Shown: one piece after another, positions 8,920 through 16,216 of the stretch
Numbering within the stretch: position 1 is the stretch's first letter
Layout: each line of letters opens with the position of its first letter
From: Streptomyces xinghaiensis S187
GTDB lineage: Bacteria > Actinomycetota > Actinomycetes > Streptomycetales > Streptomycetaceae
Length of the DNA: 64,000 nt
Assembly (NCBI RefSeq): GCF_000220705.2
Contig: NZ_CP023202.1
Location: 5,486,501-5,550,500 of the forward strand
Direction of reading: 5' to 3'
Program-made: the position numbers and the translations under genes
Notes under the pieces: model-generated
Databases searched by the model: none
Told to the model about the DNA's origin: nothing
The model's input: the letters and a program-made list of their open reading frames with translations, nothing else

Positions 8920-9978
8920 ATGGCCGTGCCGCGGGGCGGCGGCGAACCCGCCGCCCCGCGGCTCGCGGACATCGCCGCCCAGGCGGCCGTCAGCGAGGCG
9001 ACCGTCAGCCGGGTCCTCAACGGCAAAGCGGGCGTGGCCGGTTCCACCCGGCAGCGGGTGCTCGCGGCGCTCGACGTCCTCGGCTACGAACGCCCCGTCC
9101 GGCTGCGGCAGCGCAGCGCCGGACTCGTCGGACTGGTGATCCCCGAGCTGACCAACCCCATCTTCCCGGCCTTCGCCCAGGTCATCGAACAGTCCCTGGC
9201 CGGGTACGGCTACACGCCGGTGCTCTGCACCCAGATGCCCGGCGGCGCCACCGAGGACGAACTGGTGGAGCAGCTGGAGGAGCGCGGCGTCACCGGCATC
9301 ATCTTCCTGTCCGGGCTGCACGCCGACACCACCGCCGACCCCGCCCGCTACACCCGGCTGACGGCGCGCGGCGTGCCGTTCGTCCTGATCAACGGCTACA
9401 ACGAGAACATCGCCGCGCCGTTCGTCTCGCCCGACGACCGCTCGGCGGCCCGGATGGCCGTACGGCACCTCGTCGAGCTGGGCCACGAGCGGATCGGCCT
9501 GGCCGTCGGCCCGCAGCGCTTCGTCCCGTCCCGGCGCAAGACCGACGGGTTCGTCGCGGAGCTGCGCGAATCGCTGGGCCAGTCCCGCGAGGAGGCCGAA
9601 CGGCGCGTCCACCACACGCTGTTCGGGCTGGAGGGCGGCCAGGCGGCGGCGGGCGCGCTGCTCGACGAGGGCTGCACGGGCGTGGTGTGCGGCAGCGACC
9701 TCATGGCGCTCGGCGTGATCCGGGCCGCCTGGCAGCGCGGCCTGGACGTGCCCGGCGACATCTCCGTCGTCGGCTTCGACGACACCCCGCTGATCGCCTT
9801 CACCGACCCGCCGCTGACGACCGTGCGGCAGCCGGTGCAGTCGATGGCGACGGCCGCGGTCGGCGCCCTGCTGGAGGAGATCGAGGGCAACCCGGTGCAG
9901 CGCACGGAGTTCGTCTTCCAGCCGGACCTCGTCGTCCGGGGCTCGACGGGGCCGGCCCGGAGGACGCCGGGCGACTGA
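8920..9978 (+). CDS. malR: MalR-type LacI-family repressor (copy 2)
   Basis: A 352-residue LacI-family regulator with the helix-turn-helix PRLADIAAQAAVSEATVSRV and the sensor-domain motif SVVGFDDTPLIAFTDPPLTT. The start is uncertain: GTG at 8914 would overlap the aglA2 stop (GTGA), and ATG at 8920 follows the stop by two bases; both fit translational coupling. It is a close paralogue of the copy at 556-1623, with the same length, the same domain order and most sensor motifs shared. Being last in the malEFG-aglA2 operon, it is expected to be induced with the genes it represses. No base-level identity comparable to the aglA pair was noticed. Confidence 0.9.
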   Translation: MAVPRGGGEPAAPRLADIAAQAAVSEATVSRVLNGKAGVAGSTRQRVLAALDVLGYERPVRLRQRSAGLVGLVIPELTNPIFPAFAQVIEQSLAGYGYTPVLCTQMPGGATEDELVEQLEERGVTGIIFLSGLHADTTADPARYTRLTARGVPFVLINGYNENIAAPFVSPDDRSAARMAVRHLVELGHERIGLAVGPQRFVPSRRKTDGFVAELRESLGQSREEAERRVHHTLFGLEGGQAAAGALLDEGCTGVVCGSDLMALGVIRAAWQRGLDVPGDISVVGFDDTPLIAFTDPPLTTVRQPVQSMATAAVGALLEEIEGNPVQRTEFVFQPDLVVRGSTGPARRTPGD

Positions 9979-10361
9979 GCCGGGGTGCGCGGCGGTCGCC
10001 CCGCGCGGCGCGGGAGCGGCCGTCCGTTCGCGTTCCCGTGTCCTCGCCCGCCCCTCGCCCCCGCCCGTCCCGCTGCCGGGCCGGGGCGCTGTGCTGTCCG
10101 TACCCGCCCCGGCTGTCCCGCTTCGGGCCGGTTCACGCCGAGCCGCTCCGGAACCCGCCCCGGGATCCGCCGCGGAACCGCTCCGGCGACCGCCGGGAGG
10201 GCCGCGGAAAGCGATTGCGGATCTTCCCTCCGCGAACTGTGTTGCTCCGCCCACCGTTTCGGCTACTGTGGCGCGCGCTCCCACACGCGCCCCCCACCAG
10301 CCCGTCTCCGGGCTGCTCCGCGCTGTGCGCTCGCCGGAAGGGTTCGAGAGAGGAACCACCG
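9979..10361 (+). promoter_or_regulatory. Upstream region and promoter of first AbfB-domain gene
   Basis: No gene is supported here. A promoter-like pair TTGCTC (10242-10247) and TACTGT (10264-10269) has a 16-base spacer. The same arrangement with GCGAA, TGTGTTG and GGCTACTGTG blocks recurs before the second AbfB gene. GAGAGGA about eight bases before TTG 10362 is a good ribosome site. Confidence 0.55.
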
Positions 10362-11798
10362 TTGGCAGACGGCCGCCAAGCACGCCATGACGGCACGGAG
10401 CCGGAGCGGGGCGCACCCGAGCCGGGCACCCCGGGGCCGGACCCGGAGGTACGGATACCGCCGTACCTCGGAGAAGAGGAGGACGGGGAGCAGCCGCCCG
10501 CCACCGGGGACGCCACCGGGGACGCCACCGGGGACGCGGCCGGGGACGGCGCGGAGGACGGCGCGGAGGACGGCGCCCCGTCCGGCGGCGCGCCCGCGAC
10601 CGCACCCGCGCCGGAACCACGGCCCGGTGTCCCGGCCGGCCCACCCGCCGTTCCGGCCGGCCCGCCCGCCGGTTCCACGGAGGCCGCCGGCCCGCGACAC
10701 CCCGACCCCGCGGCGTCCACCGGCCGGAGCCCGGGCCCTGCCGCGTCCACCGGCCGGAGCCCGGACCCCGCGGCGTCCGACGGCCGCGGCCCGGATGCCC
10801 CCGCGTCCCCCGACGGGGACCCGGATGCCCCCGCGTCCACCGGCCGGCCCGCCGGATCCGCCGCGTCCGCCGACCGGCCGCTGATGGCACCCCCGCCGTG
10901 GCGGCGGGACCGGCCCTCCGGGCCGCCGGCCGCCGGGGACGATCCGGTGTTCCGCTCGGCCGTCGTCCCGCAGGGCCCCGGCCGGCCGGGGCGCCCGGCA
11001 CGGCCGTCGGTTCCGGTGCTGGCCGTGTCCGGTCTCGTGATCGGCTCGGTCCTGGCGCTGGCCCTGTGGTTCGGCGGCAGCGGCGGTCCCGCGGACGCGG
11101 GGGCGGACTCCGGCGCCGCACCGTCCTGGCACGCCGCTCCCCGCCCCACCCCGTCCCTGCCGGGCGCCGGCCGGGAGGAACCCTCGAACTCCCCCTCCGG
11201 GACGGAGAAGACCCCGTCCCCCTCGCCCAGCGCGTCGCGCACCTCCGCGGCACGCCCGGCGCCCGCCCCGTCCCGTACCGCCGGCCCGTCGTCCGGCTCC
11301 CGCACCGGCGGGGACCGTGAGGGCGGCGCGAAGGAGGAGAGCGGCAGGATCAGCGACGGCGGAGCCTCCCGCACCGGATCGGAACGGTCGCTGCGGTCGG
11401 TCAACTACCCGGACCGGTACGTGCGTCACCGGGACGGCCGGGTCCTCCTCGACCCCATCGGTTCCCCCGGCGCGGCCCGGGACGCCACCTTCGCCCTGGT
11501 GCCGGGGCTCGCCGACGGGCGCTGCCGCTCCTTCCGGACGCTCGACGGCCGCTACCTCCGGCACCGCGACTTCCGCGCCGTCGTGGCGGGCAACGACGGT
11601 TCCCGGCTGTTCCGCGAGGACGCGACCTTCTGCATGCGCCAGGGCGCGGCCGGGCGGGGATCGGTCTCCTTCGAGGCGTTCAACCACCCAGGGCGCTTTC
11701 TGCGCCACCGGAACTTCGAGCTCCGGCTGGATCCGTGGGAACGCTCGGAGCTCTACCGGGCCGACATCTCCTTCCAGCTGACCTCGCCCCTGGGCTGA
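10362..11798 (+). CDS. Membrane-anchored AbfB-domain (CBM42-like) protein 1
   Basis: The protein has 478 residues and starts at TTG 10362, the only start with a fitting ribosome site (GAGAGGA). Residues 1-190 are disordered, acidic and Pro-rich, with tandem units such as GDATGDATGDAAGDG and PAASTGRSPGPAASTGRSP. A single membrane helix (VPVLAVSGLVIGSVLALALWF, about 215-235) precedes a Ser/Pro/Thr linker. The C-terminal 140 residues form an AbfB beta-trefoil with repeats around SVNYPDRYVRHRDG, CRSFRTLDGRYLRHRDF and EAFNHPGRFLRHRNFELRLD. AbfB domains bind arabinofuranose side chains. There is no catalytic domain and no signal peptide. The predicted topology is N-in with an external lectin domain. 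The role is unknown; cell-wall arabinose-containing glycans or plant polymers are possible ligands. Confidence 0.82.
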   Translation: MADGRQARHDGTEPERGAPEPGTPGPDPEVRIPPYLGEEEDGEQPPATGDATGDATGDAAGDGAEDGAEDGAPSGGAPATAPAPEPRPGVPAGPPAVPAGPPAGSTEAAGPRHPDPAASTGRSPGPAASTGRSPDPAASDGRGPDAPASPDGDPDAPASTGRPAGSAASADRPLMAPPPWRRDRPSGPPAAGDDPVFRSAVVPQGPGRPGRPARPSVPVLAVSGLVIGSVLALALWFGGSGGPADAGADSGAAPSWHAAPRPTPSLPGAGREEPSNSPSGTEKTPSPSPSASRTSAARPAPAPSRTAGPSSGSRTGGDREGGAKEESGRISDGGASRTGSERSLRSVNYPDRYVRHRDGRVLLDPIGSPGAARDATFALVPGLADGRCRSFRTLDGRYLRHRDFRAVVAGNDGSRLFREDATFCMRQGAAGRGSVSFEAFNHPGRFLRHRNFELRLDPWERSELYRADISFQLTSPLG

Positions 11799-11811
11799 GC
11801 GCCTTCGGTCC

Positions 11812-11846
11812 GGGCCGGGGCGGCCGCCGGACCGCCGCCCCGGCCC
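11812..11846 (+). terminator. Stem-loop after AbfB gene 1
   Basis: A 12-base perfect stem, GGGCCGGGGCGG (11812-11823) with CCGCCCCGGCCC (11835-11846), directly after the stop codon. There is no T-run, as is common in Streptomyces. Confidence 0.65.
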
Positions 11847-11885
11847 GTCATCGCTGCTTACTGCGGTTATAGGAGGCGAAGTGTG

Positions 11886-11913
11886 TTGCGGCGAAGGTCG
11901 TTTGGGCTACTGT
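11886..11913 (+). promoter_or_regulatory. Promoter of second AbfB gene
   Basis: TTGCGG (11886-11891), a 16-base spacer and TACTGT (11908-11913). It matches the promoter at 10242-10269 in spacing and in flanking blocks (GCGAA, TGTGTTG, GGCTACTGTG, CGCG), so the paralogues probably share a sigma factor or activator. Confidence 0.6.
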
Positions 11914-12014
11914 GACGCGGGTTCGCCCGCGCCTCCGGGGGCTCCGCCACCGGTTCGGAGGCTGCCGCCCCAAGGGCTGTGCGTTGGTCAGAGAAGGTCT
12001 TGGGAGGACCCGAG

Positions 12015-13067
12015 ATGACAGCCGACACGCCACGCGACGACGGCCCGGGGCCGGACCCGGCCGTATGGTCGCCCCCCTACTGGGAGGACGGCGCGGAGTG
12101 GCCCACCGGCGGCTACACCGGCGCGTTCCCGGCCGGCGGGGAGCCGGCCGCCGCGCCCGGCGCCGACGACCTGGTGGGAGCCGCCCCGGCCGGGTCCTTC
12201 TACGGCTCCGGACCCCTGATGCCCCCGCCGCCCCCGCCCCCCGCGCCCCGCGGCAGACGCCGCCGGAAAGAGGGCGGCGGCAGGGCCGGCGGACCGCCGC
12301 CGAACCTGTCGGAGTACGGCCTCTCGCTGCCGGAGGACGACGGCACCGGCACCCGGCCCGCCCGCCGGGCGCGCCGTATCGGATGGCGCCTCCGCGACTG
12401 GCCGCTGAACCCGATCCTCCTGCTGGCCGGGCTGCTGGCCGCCTCCCTGGTGGGCACGGTCTGGTTCTTCGGAATGGACATGATGGGCGCGGACGGCGAC
12501 GACGGCCCGGCGGGCGGCGGCGCGGCGCCGGGGGCGTCGGCACCGCCCGGGAGCAGACCCCGGCCCACCCCGTCCCTGCCCAACGCCCCCGCGCCGGGCG
12601 CGTCCGGCAAGGGCGGGCTGCCGGCCGAGGGGGCCACGGCGAACCGCTCGTTCCAGTCCGTCAACTACCCCAAACGCTATCTGCGCCGGCGCAACGGCGG
12701 GATCTTCCTCGACCCCATCAGCTCCGGCCCGGCCGCGGCGGCCGACGCCAAGGACGCCACCTTCACCGTGATGCCGGGCCTCGCCGACGACAAGTGCTAC
12801 TCGTTCAAGACGGCCAACGGGACGTACCTGCGCCAGCAGAAGTTCCGCGTGCGGGTCTCCGCCATGCAGGACACGGGCCTCTTCCGCCAGGACGCCACCT
12901 TCTGCGCCACCGAGGGGATGGTCGCCGGCGCCACCAGCTTCGAGTCGTACAACTTCCCCGGCCGCTTCCTGCGCCACCGCGACTTCCGGCTGGTGCTCGA
13001 CCGTCCCGACGGCTCGGACCTCTTCAAGCAGGACGCCTCGTTCCAAGTCATCGCCGCCCTGAGCTGA
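12015..13067 (+). CDS. Membrane-anchored AbfB-domain (CBM42-like) protein 2
   Basis: This 350-residue paralogue of the preceding gene has the same plan with a shorter N-terminus. A disordered region contains WSPPYWEDGAEWPTGG and a PPPPPPPAPRGRRRRK patch. A membrane helix (LNPILLLAGLLAASLVGTVWFF, about 132-153) is followed by a Gly/Pro linker and a C-terminal AbfB trefoil (SVNYPKRYLRRRNG, CYSFKTANGTYLRQQKF, ESYNFPGRFLRHRDFRLVLD). Both share GLFRQDATFC/RLFREDATFC and the closing DLFKQDASFQV-type motif. ATG 12015 has GGAGGACCCGAG upstream. The N-termini share PDPAVWSPPYWED/PDPEVRIPPYLGEE motifs, which suggests a cytoplasmic interaction motif. Function unknown. Confidence 0.83.
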   Translation: MTADTPRDDGPGPDPAVWSPPYWEDGAEWPTGGYTGAFPAGGEPAAAPGADDLVGAAPAGSFYGSGPLMPPPPPPPAPRGRRRRKEGGGRAGGPPPNLSEYGLSLPEDDGTGTRPARRARRIGWRLRDWPLNPILLLAGLLAASLVGTVWFFGMDMMGADGDDGPAGGGAAPGASAPPGSRPRPTPSLPNAPAPGASGKGGLPAEGATANRSFQSVNYPKRYLRRRNGGIFLDPISSGPAAAADAKDATFTVMPGLADDKCYSFKTANGTYLRQQKFRVRVSAMQDTGLFRQDATFCATEGMVAGATSFESYNFPGRFLRHRDFRLVLDRPDGSDLFKQDASFQVIAALS

Positions 13068-13091
13068 GCCCGCCGGGACTGCCCCCGGCAT

Positions 13092-13130
13092 GCCTGTGCC
13101 CCGGCACCGTTCACGCGACCGGGCACAGGC
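13092..13130 (+). terminator. Stem-loop after AbfB gene 2
   Basis: A perfect 10-base stem, GCCTGTGCCC (13092-13101) and GGGCACAGGC (13121-13130), 25 bases after the stop. It could serve both the AbfB gene and the decayed gene on the other strand. Confidence 0.65.
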
Positions 13131-13147
13131 GTCAACCTCCGGTCGGC

Positions 13148-13345
13148 TCAGCTCTCGTCATGGGCGTACGCCACGAAGGCCGCCCACGCGGGGGCGAGAA
13201 CCGGAGCACGGGACCCCGCCGCTCCTTGGAGTCGAGTACGTGAACGGATGCCGGAATGGCGCCATCTCGACGCACTTTCCACCCTCGGGCCCGCCGTAAC
13301 TGCTCTTGTGCCAGGTCGGATCTGCCGGGTTGCCTGCGAACCGGT
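13148..13345 (-). pseudogene. Decayed DUF397-domain gene with two frameshifts
   Basis: Minus-strand translation gives a complete DUF397 sequence only if three frames are joined. Frame one reads ADPTWHKSSYGGPEGGKCVEMA. After a one-base loss near 13259 the next frame reads IPASVHVLDSKERRGPVLRFSP. After a second loss in the C-run near 13184 a third frame reads AWAAFVAYAHDES and stops at 13148. Upstream of TWHKSSY there is an in-frame TGA and no start codon. DUF397 proteins usually accompany XRE-type regulators in Streptomyces; none is adjacent. Sequencing error at homopolymers is an alternative for the shifts but would not restore a start. Confidence 0.75.
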
Positions 13346-13543
13346 GGTCCGGTCACCGGGCCCAACTGGCGGAGTGGGCGGGGGGTTCGGACGGGTGCTC
13401 GTACAGAACCGGCGGCCGGTCGTACGCCGCTGGTCGCCCCGCGGGCCGCGCGCCGGGCACCGCCCGGGCCGGCCGGGGATTATCGTGAGCGCCGACCGGA
13501 ACAATCCGCCGGAATCACGGCATAGCGGAAACAGGGCGGCCCC

Positions 13544-14284
13544 ATGGGGGACTGGTGGTATCGCAACATCGTGGAGCCGGGCAAGCTGCCCCTGCTGCTC
13601 AGCCTGGCCGGGTTCGTGACCGTCTTCCTGATCACCCGCGGCATCACCCGGATGATCCGGGCCGGCCGCGGCCCGTTCCGCAACGTCGGCACCGGGCGGG
13701 TGCACATCCACCACATGGTGCCCGGCATCGTGCTGGCCGCCGTCGGGGGCTTCGGGATGGCGGCCATCGCGGACGAGAGCGGCGGGGCGGCGGCGATGGC
13801 GCTGGTCTTCGGCGCCGGAATGGGCCTCGTCATGGACGAGTTCGCGCTGATGCTCTACCTCAGCGACGTGTACTGGTCCCAGCAGGGCCGCGCCTCCGTC
13901 GAGGCGGTCATGCTCACCGCGGCCGCCGTCGGCATGGTGCTGCTCGGCGCGCTGCCGGTGGGCGTGGACGACGTCAGCGAGTCGGAGCAGGACAACCGGG
14001 CGGTTCTGGCCCTGACCGTCGCCCTGCACTTCCTCATCGTCGTGACGTCCTTCGCCAAGGGGAAGATGCGGCTGGGCGTGATCGGGATCTTCCTGCCGCC
14101 CGTGGCGCTGACCGCCGCCGTGCGCCTGGCCCGCCCCGACTCGCCCTGGGCCCACCGCTTCTACTCGGAGGGCTCGCGCCGCCGGCGCCGGGCCACCAAG
14201 CGGGCCCGGCGGCACGACGCCCGCTGGGGCGGCGTCAGCGCGAAGGCGGGCAATCTCCTGGCGGGCAAGCCGGACCGGCACTGA
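13544..14284 (+). CDS. Conserved actinobacterial membrane protein of unknown function
   Basis: This 246-residue protein has about six hydrophobic segments, for example LLLSLAGFVTVFLITRGI, IVLAAVGGFGMAAIA, MLTAAAVGMVLLGAL and LTVALHFLIVVTSF. It has a distinctive VGTGRVHIHHMVPGIVLA motif near residue 55, an acidic DEFALMLYLSDVYW segment, and a C-terminal Arg/Lys-rich cytoplasmic tail. The HIHH motif in or next to a membrane segment suggests a metal or substrate site, but I do not recognise a characterised family. It starts ATG 13544 after AGGGCGG. It has no obvious operon partner. Confidence 0.8.
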   Translation: MGDWWYRNIVEPGKLPLLLSLAGFVTVFLITRGITRMIRAGRGPFRNVGTGRVHIHHMVPGIVLAAVGGFGMAAIADESGGAAAMALVFGAGMGLVMDEFALMLYLSDVYWSQQGRASVEAVMLTAAAVGMVLLGALPVGVDDVSESEQDNRAVLALTVALHFLIVVTSFAKGKMRLGVIGIFLPPVALTAAVRLARPDSPWAHRFYSEGSRRRRRATKRARRHDARWGGVSAKAGNLLAGKPDRH

Positions 14285-14329
14285 CGGCGGGGCCGGTCCG
14301 GGCTCCGCTCACCCGCCGCTCCTCGCCGC

Positions 14330-14833
14330 TCACTCGCCGACCGCTCCGTCGATCCGCTCGCGCAGGAAGTCGGCGTGGCCGTTGTGACGGGCGTACTCCT
14401 CGATCATGTGGGCGAGGATGTAGCGCAGGGAGAAGTCCTCGCCGCGGCGGCGGCCCGTGACGTCGAGGGACTCGGCGGCCTCGACGACGGCGCGGGACCG
14501 CGCGCACGCCTCCCGCCAGACGCGGAAGGCCTCCTCCGGGTCGGCGGTGTCCACGTCGAAGGCGCCGTCCGTACCGTCCTCGCGGGGCCAGTACCGCGGA
14601 ACGCTCTCGCCGTTCACCACGTTACGGAACCAGCCGCGCTCGACATCGGCCATGTGCCGCACGAGCCCGAGCAAGGAGATCGGGGACGGCGGTACGGCCC
14701 GCTCCCTGAGCTGCCCGGCGGAGAGCCCCGCGCACTTCATGGCGAGGGTGTCCCGCTGGTACTGCACGTATCCGCTCAGCGTGGCCCGCTCGTCGGCGAC
14801 CGGCGGCGGATCGGTCCTCTGATGATCGGTCAT
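14330..14833 (-). CDS. DinB/DUF664-family protein
   Basis: This 167-residue four-helix-bundle protein of the DinB/DUF664 superfamily includes several thiol- and metal-dependent enzymes. Family features are QRDTLAMKCAGL, LLGLVRHMADVERGWF and the C-terminal IEEYARHNGHADFLRERIDG. The three His/Glu positions typical of the divalent-metal site are present (H in RHMADVE, H and H in ARHNGH). A paralogue with the same signature lies at 44144-44671. The function of this branch is not established. Its start lies only about 12 bases from the left edge of the TnpB element, so the insertion may have removed its promoter. Confidence 0.82.
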   Translation of the reverse strand: MTDHQRTDPPPVADERATLSGYVQYQRDTLAMKCAGLSAGQLRERAVPPSPISLLGLVRHMADVERGWFRNVVNGESVPRYWPREDGTDGAFDVDTADPEEAFRVWREACARSRAVVEAAESLDVTGRRRGEDFSLRYILAHMIEEYARHNGHADFLRERIDGAVGE

Positions 14834-14845
14834 CGGTGGCTCCTT

Positions 14846-16200
14846 GCGTGGATACCCCCGGCTTCAGCCGGGGGAGGAAAGGCATCCCGTGCCCGGAGCC
14901 GCGCAGCGGTGGGGCGCGTTCCGCCGACCGCCCAACGCATGCCGCTGACACGGTAGCTGATAGGATGTGAGGCGTGACGCAGCAGGTCAAGCGGGCTTTC
15001 AAGTACCGCTTCCACCCCACGGACGAGCAGGCAGCGGAGCTGTCCCGCACGTTCGGCTGTGTCCGTCTCGTGTACAACAAGGCGCTGGAGGAGCGCACTC
15101 GGGCCTGGTACGGGGAGCAGCGCCGCGTCTCCTACGTCCAGTCCTCGGCCGCGCTGACGGAGTGGAAGCGCACCGAGGAACTCGCCTTCCTCGCTGAGGT
15201 GTCCAGCGTCCCGCTCCAGCAGGCACTGCGCCATCTTCAGACGGCGTTCGGGAGCTTCTTCGCCAAGCGCGCCAAGTACCCGCGCTTCAAGAGCCGGAAG
15301 AAGTCCCGGCAGTCGGCGGAGTACACCCGCTCCGGGTTCACGTGGCGTGACGGCCGTCTGACGCTGGCGAAGATGGCCGCGCCGCTGGACATCCGTTGGT
15401 CGCGTCCGCTGCCGGAAGGCGCCGCACCGACCACGGTGACGGTGTCCCGCGACGCGGCCGGGCGCTGGTTCGTGTCGCTGCTGTGCGACGACGTGATCAC
15501 CCCGGCCCCGGCCACCACGGCGGCGGTCGGTATCGACGCCGGACTCACCTCGCTCGTGACGCTCTCGACCGGGGAGAAGATCGCCAACCCGAAGCATGAG
15601 CGGAAGGACCGCGCCAAACTGGCCCGTGCTCAGCGAGAGCTGTCCCGCAAGGCCAAGGGCTCGAACAACCGGGAGAAGGCCCGCCGCAAGGTCGCCCGCG
15701 TCCACGCGCGGATCACCGACCGGCGCCGCGACTTCCTCCACAAACTCACTACTCGGCTCGTCCGTGAGAACCAAACGGTCGTGATCGAGGACCTCACCGT
15801 CCGCAACCTGGCCAGGAACCACAGCCTGGCGCGCGCCATCTCGGACGCGTCGTGGACCGAGTTGCGGTCGATGCTGGAGTACAAGTGCGCCTGGTACGGG
15901 CGTGAACTTGTCGTAGTCGACCGCTGGTTCCCGTCGAGCAAGCTGTGCGGGGCGTGCGGTACCGTCGCGGCGAGCCTGCCGCTGAACGTCCGCGAGTGGA
16001 CGTGCGACTGCGGCGCCCTCCATGACCGCGACATCAACGCGGCACGCAACCTCAAGGCGGCCGGGCTGGCCGTCTCGGCCTGTGGAGGCGGTGTAAGACC
16101 TCAACGAGAGTCCTCTCGGACGGGGCAACTGCCTGCGAAGCAGGAAGCCCTCACTGCGAAGTGAGGAATCCCCCGCCTTCAGGCGGGTGGAGGAAGTCAA
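14846..16200 (+). mobile_element. IS200/IS605-type solo-tnpB element
   Basis: The element is bounded by two look-alike imperfect palindromes. The left one at about 14850-14876 (CCCCCGGCTTCAGCCGGGGG core) and the right one at about 16168-16189 (CCCCCGCCTTCAGGCGGG core) are each followed by a GAGGAA/GGAGGAA motif. The right end is best placed at TCAA (16197-16200), the right cleavage tetranucleotide of IS608-like elements. The left boundary is approximate. No tnpA (Y1 transposase) is present, so movement would need one in trans. Confidence 0.75.
14974..16164 (+). CDS. tnpB: TnpB, RNA-guided nuclease of IS200/IS605 family
   Basis: This 396-residue TnpB is close to the usual length. The RuvC-like catalytic residues are in place: Asp in VGIDAGL (about 187), Glu in VIEDLTVRNLARN (about 271) and Asp in DRDINAARN (about 352). 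The zinc finger CGACG...CDCG lies between the last two. The N-terminus FKYRFHPTDEQAAELSRTFGCVRLVYN is the standard TnpB/OrfB helix-turn-helix start. TnpB proteins cut DNA next to a short motif using an omega RNA from the element's right end. GTG 14974 lies 7 bases after a TAGGAT -10-like box, so the mRNA may be leaderless. The gene appears intact. Confidence 0.92.
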   Translation: MTQQVKRAFKYRFHPTDEQAAELSRTFGCVRLVYNKALEERTRAWYGEQRRVSYVQSSAALTEWKRTEELAFLAEVSSVPLQQALRHLQTAFGSFFAKRAKYPRFKSRKKSRQSAEYTRSGFTWRDGRLTLAKMAAPLDIRWSRPLPEGAAPTTVTVSRDAAGRWFVSLLCDDVITPAPATTAAVGIDAGLTSLVTLSTGEKIANPKHERKDRAKLARAQRELSRKAKGSNNREKARRKVARVHARITDRRRDFLHKLTTRLVRENQTVVIEDLTVRNLARNHSLARAISDASWTELRSMLEYKCAWYGRELVVVDRWFPSSKLCGACGTVAASLPLNVREWTCDCGALHDRDINAARNLKAAGLAVSACGGGVRPQRESSRTGQLPAKQEALTAK

Positions 16201-16216
16201 CGGGACATCATGCCGT
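16085..16216 (+). ncRNA. Putative omega (reRNA) guide RNA of the TnpB element
   Basis: From the tnpB 3' end to the right boundary there are consecutive short hairpins: CCTGC-GAA-GCAGG (16131-16143), CTCAC-TGCGAA-GTGAG (16150-16165) and CCCCCGCCTTCAGGCGGG. In characterised IS605 systems this region is the omega RNA scaffold, and the guide is the 15-20 bases just past the right end, here starting at 16201. The 5' end and processing cannot be read from sequence. Confidence 0.45.

Noticed and set aside
13148..14281. 377-codon minus-strand frame overlapping the membrane protein at 13544
   Set aside because: Only its last residues match DUF397, in one of three frames. The rest is a shadow of the plus-strand membrane protein.
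14846..14849. Target-adjacent motif at the left end of the TnpB element
   Set aside because: TTGC-like sequence is present near 14842, but the exact left cleavage site cannot be placed without an empty-site allele.
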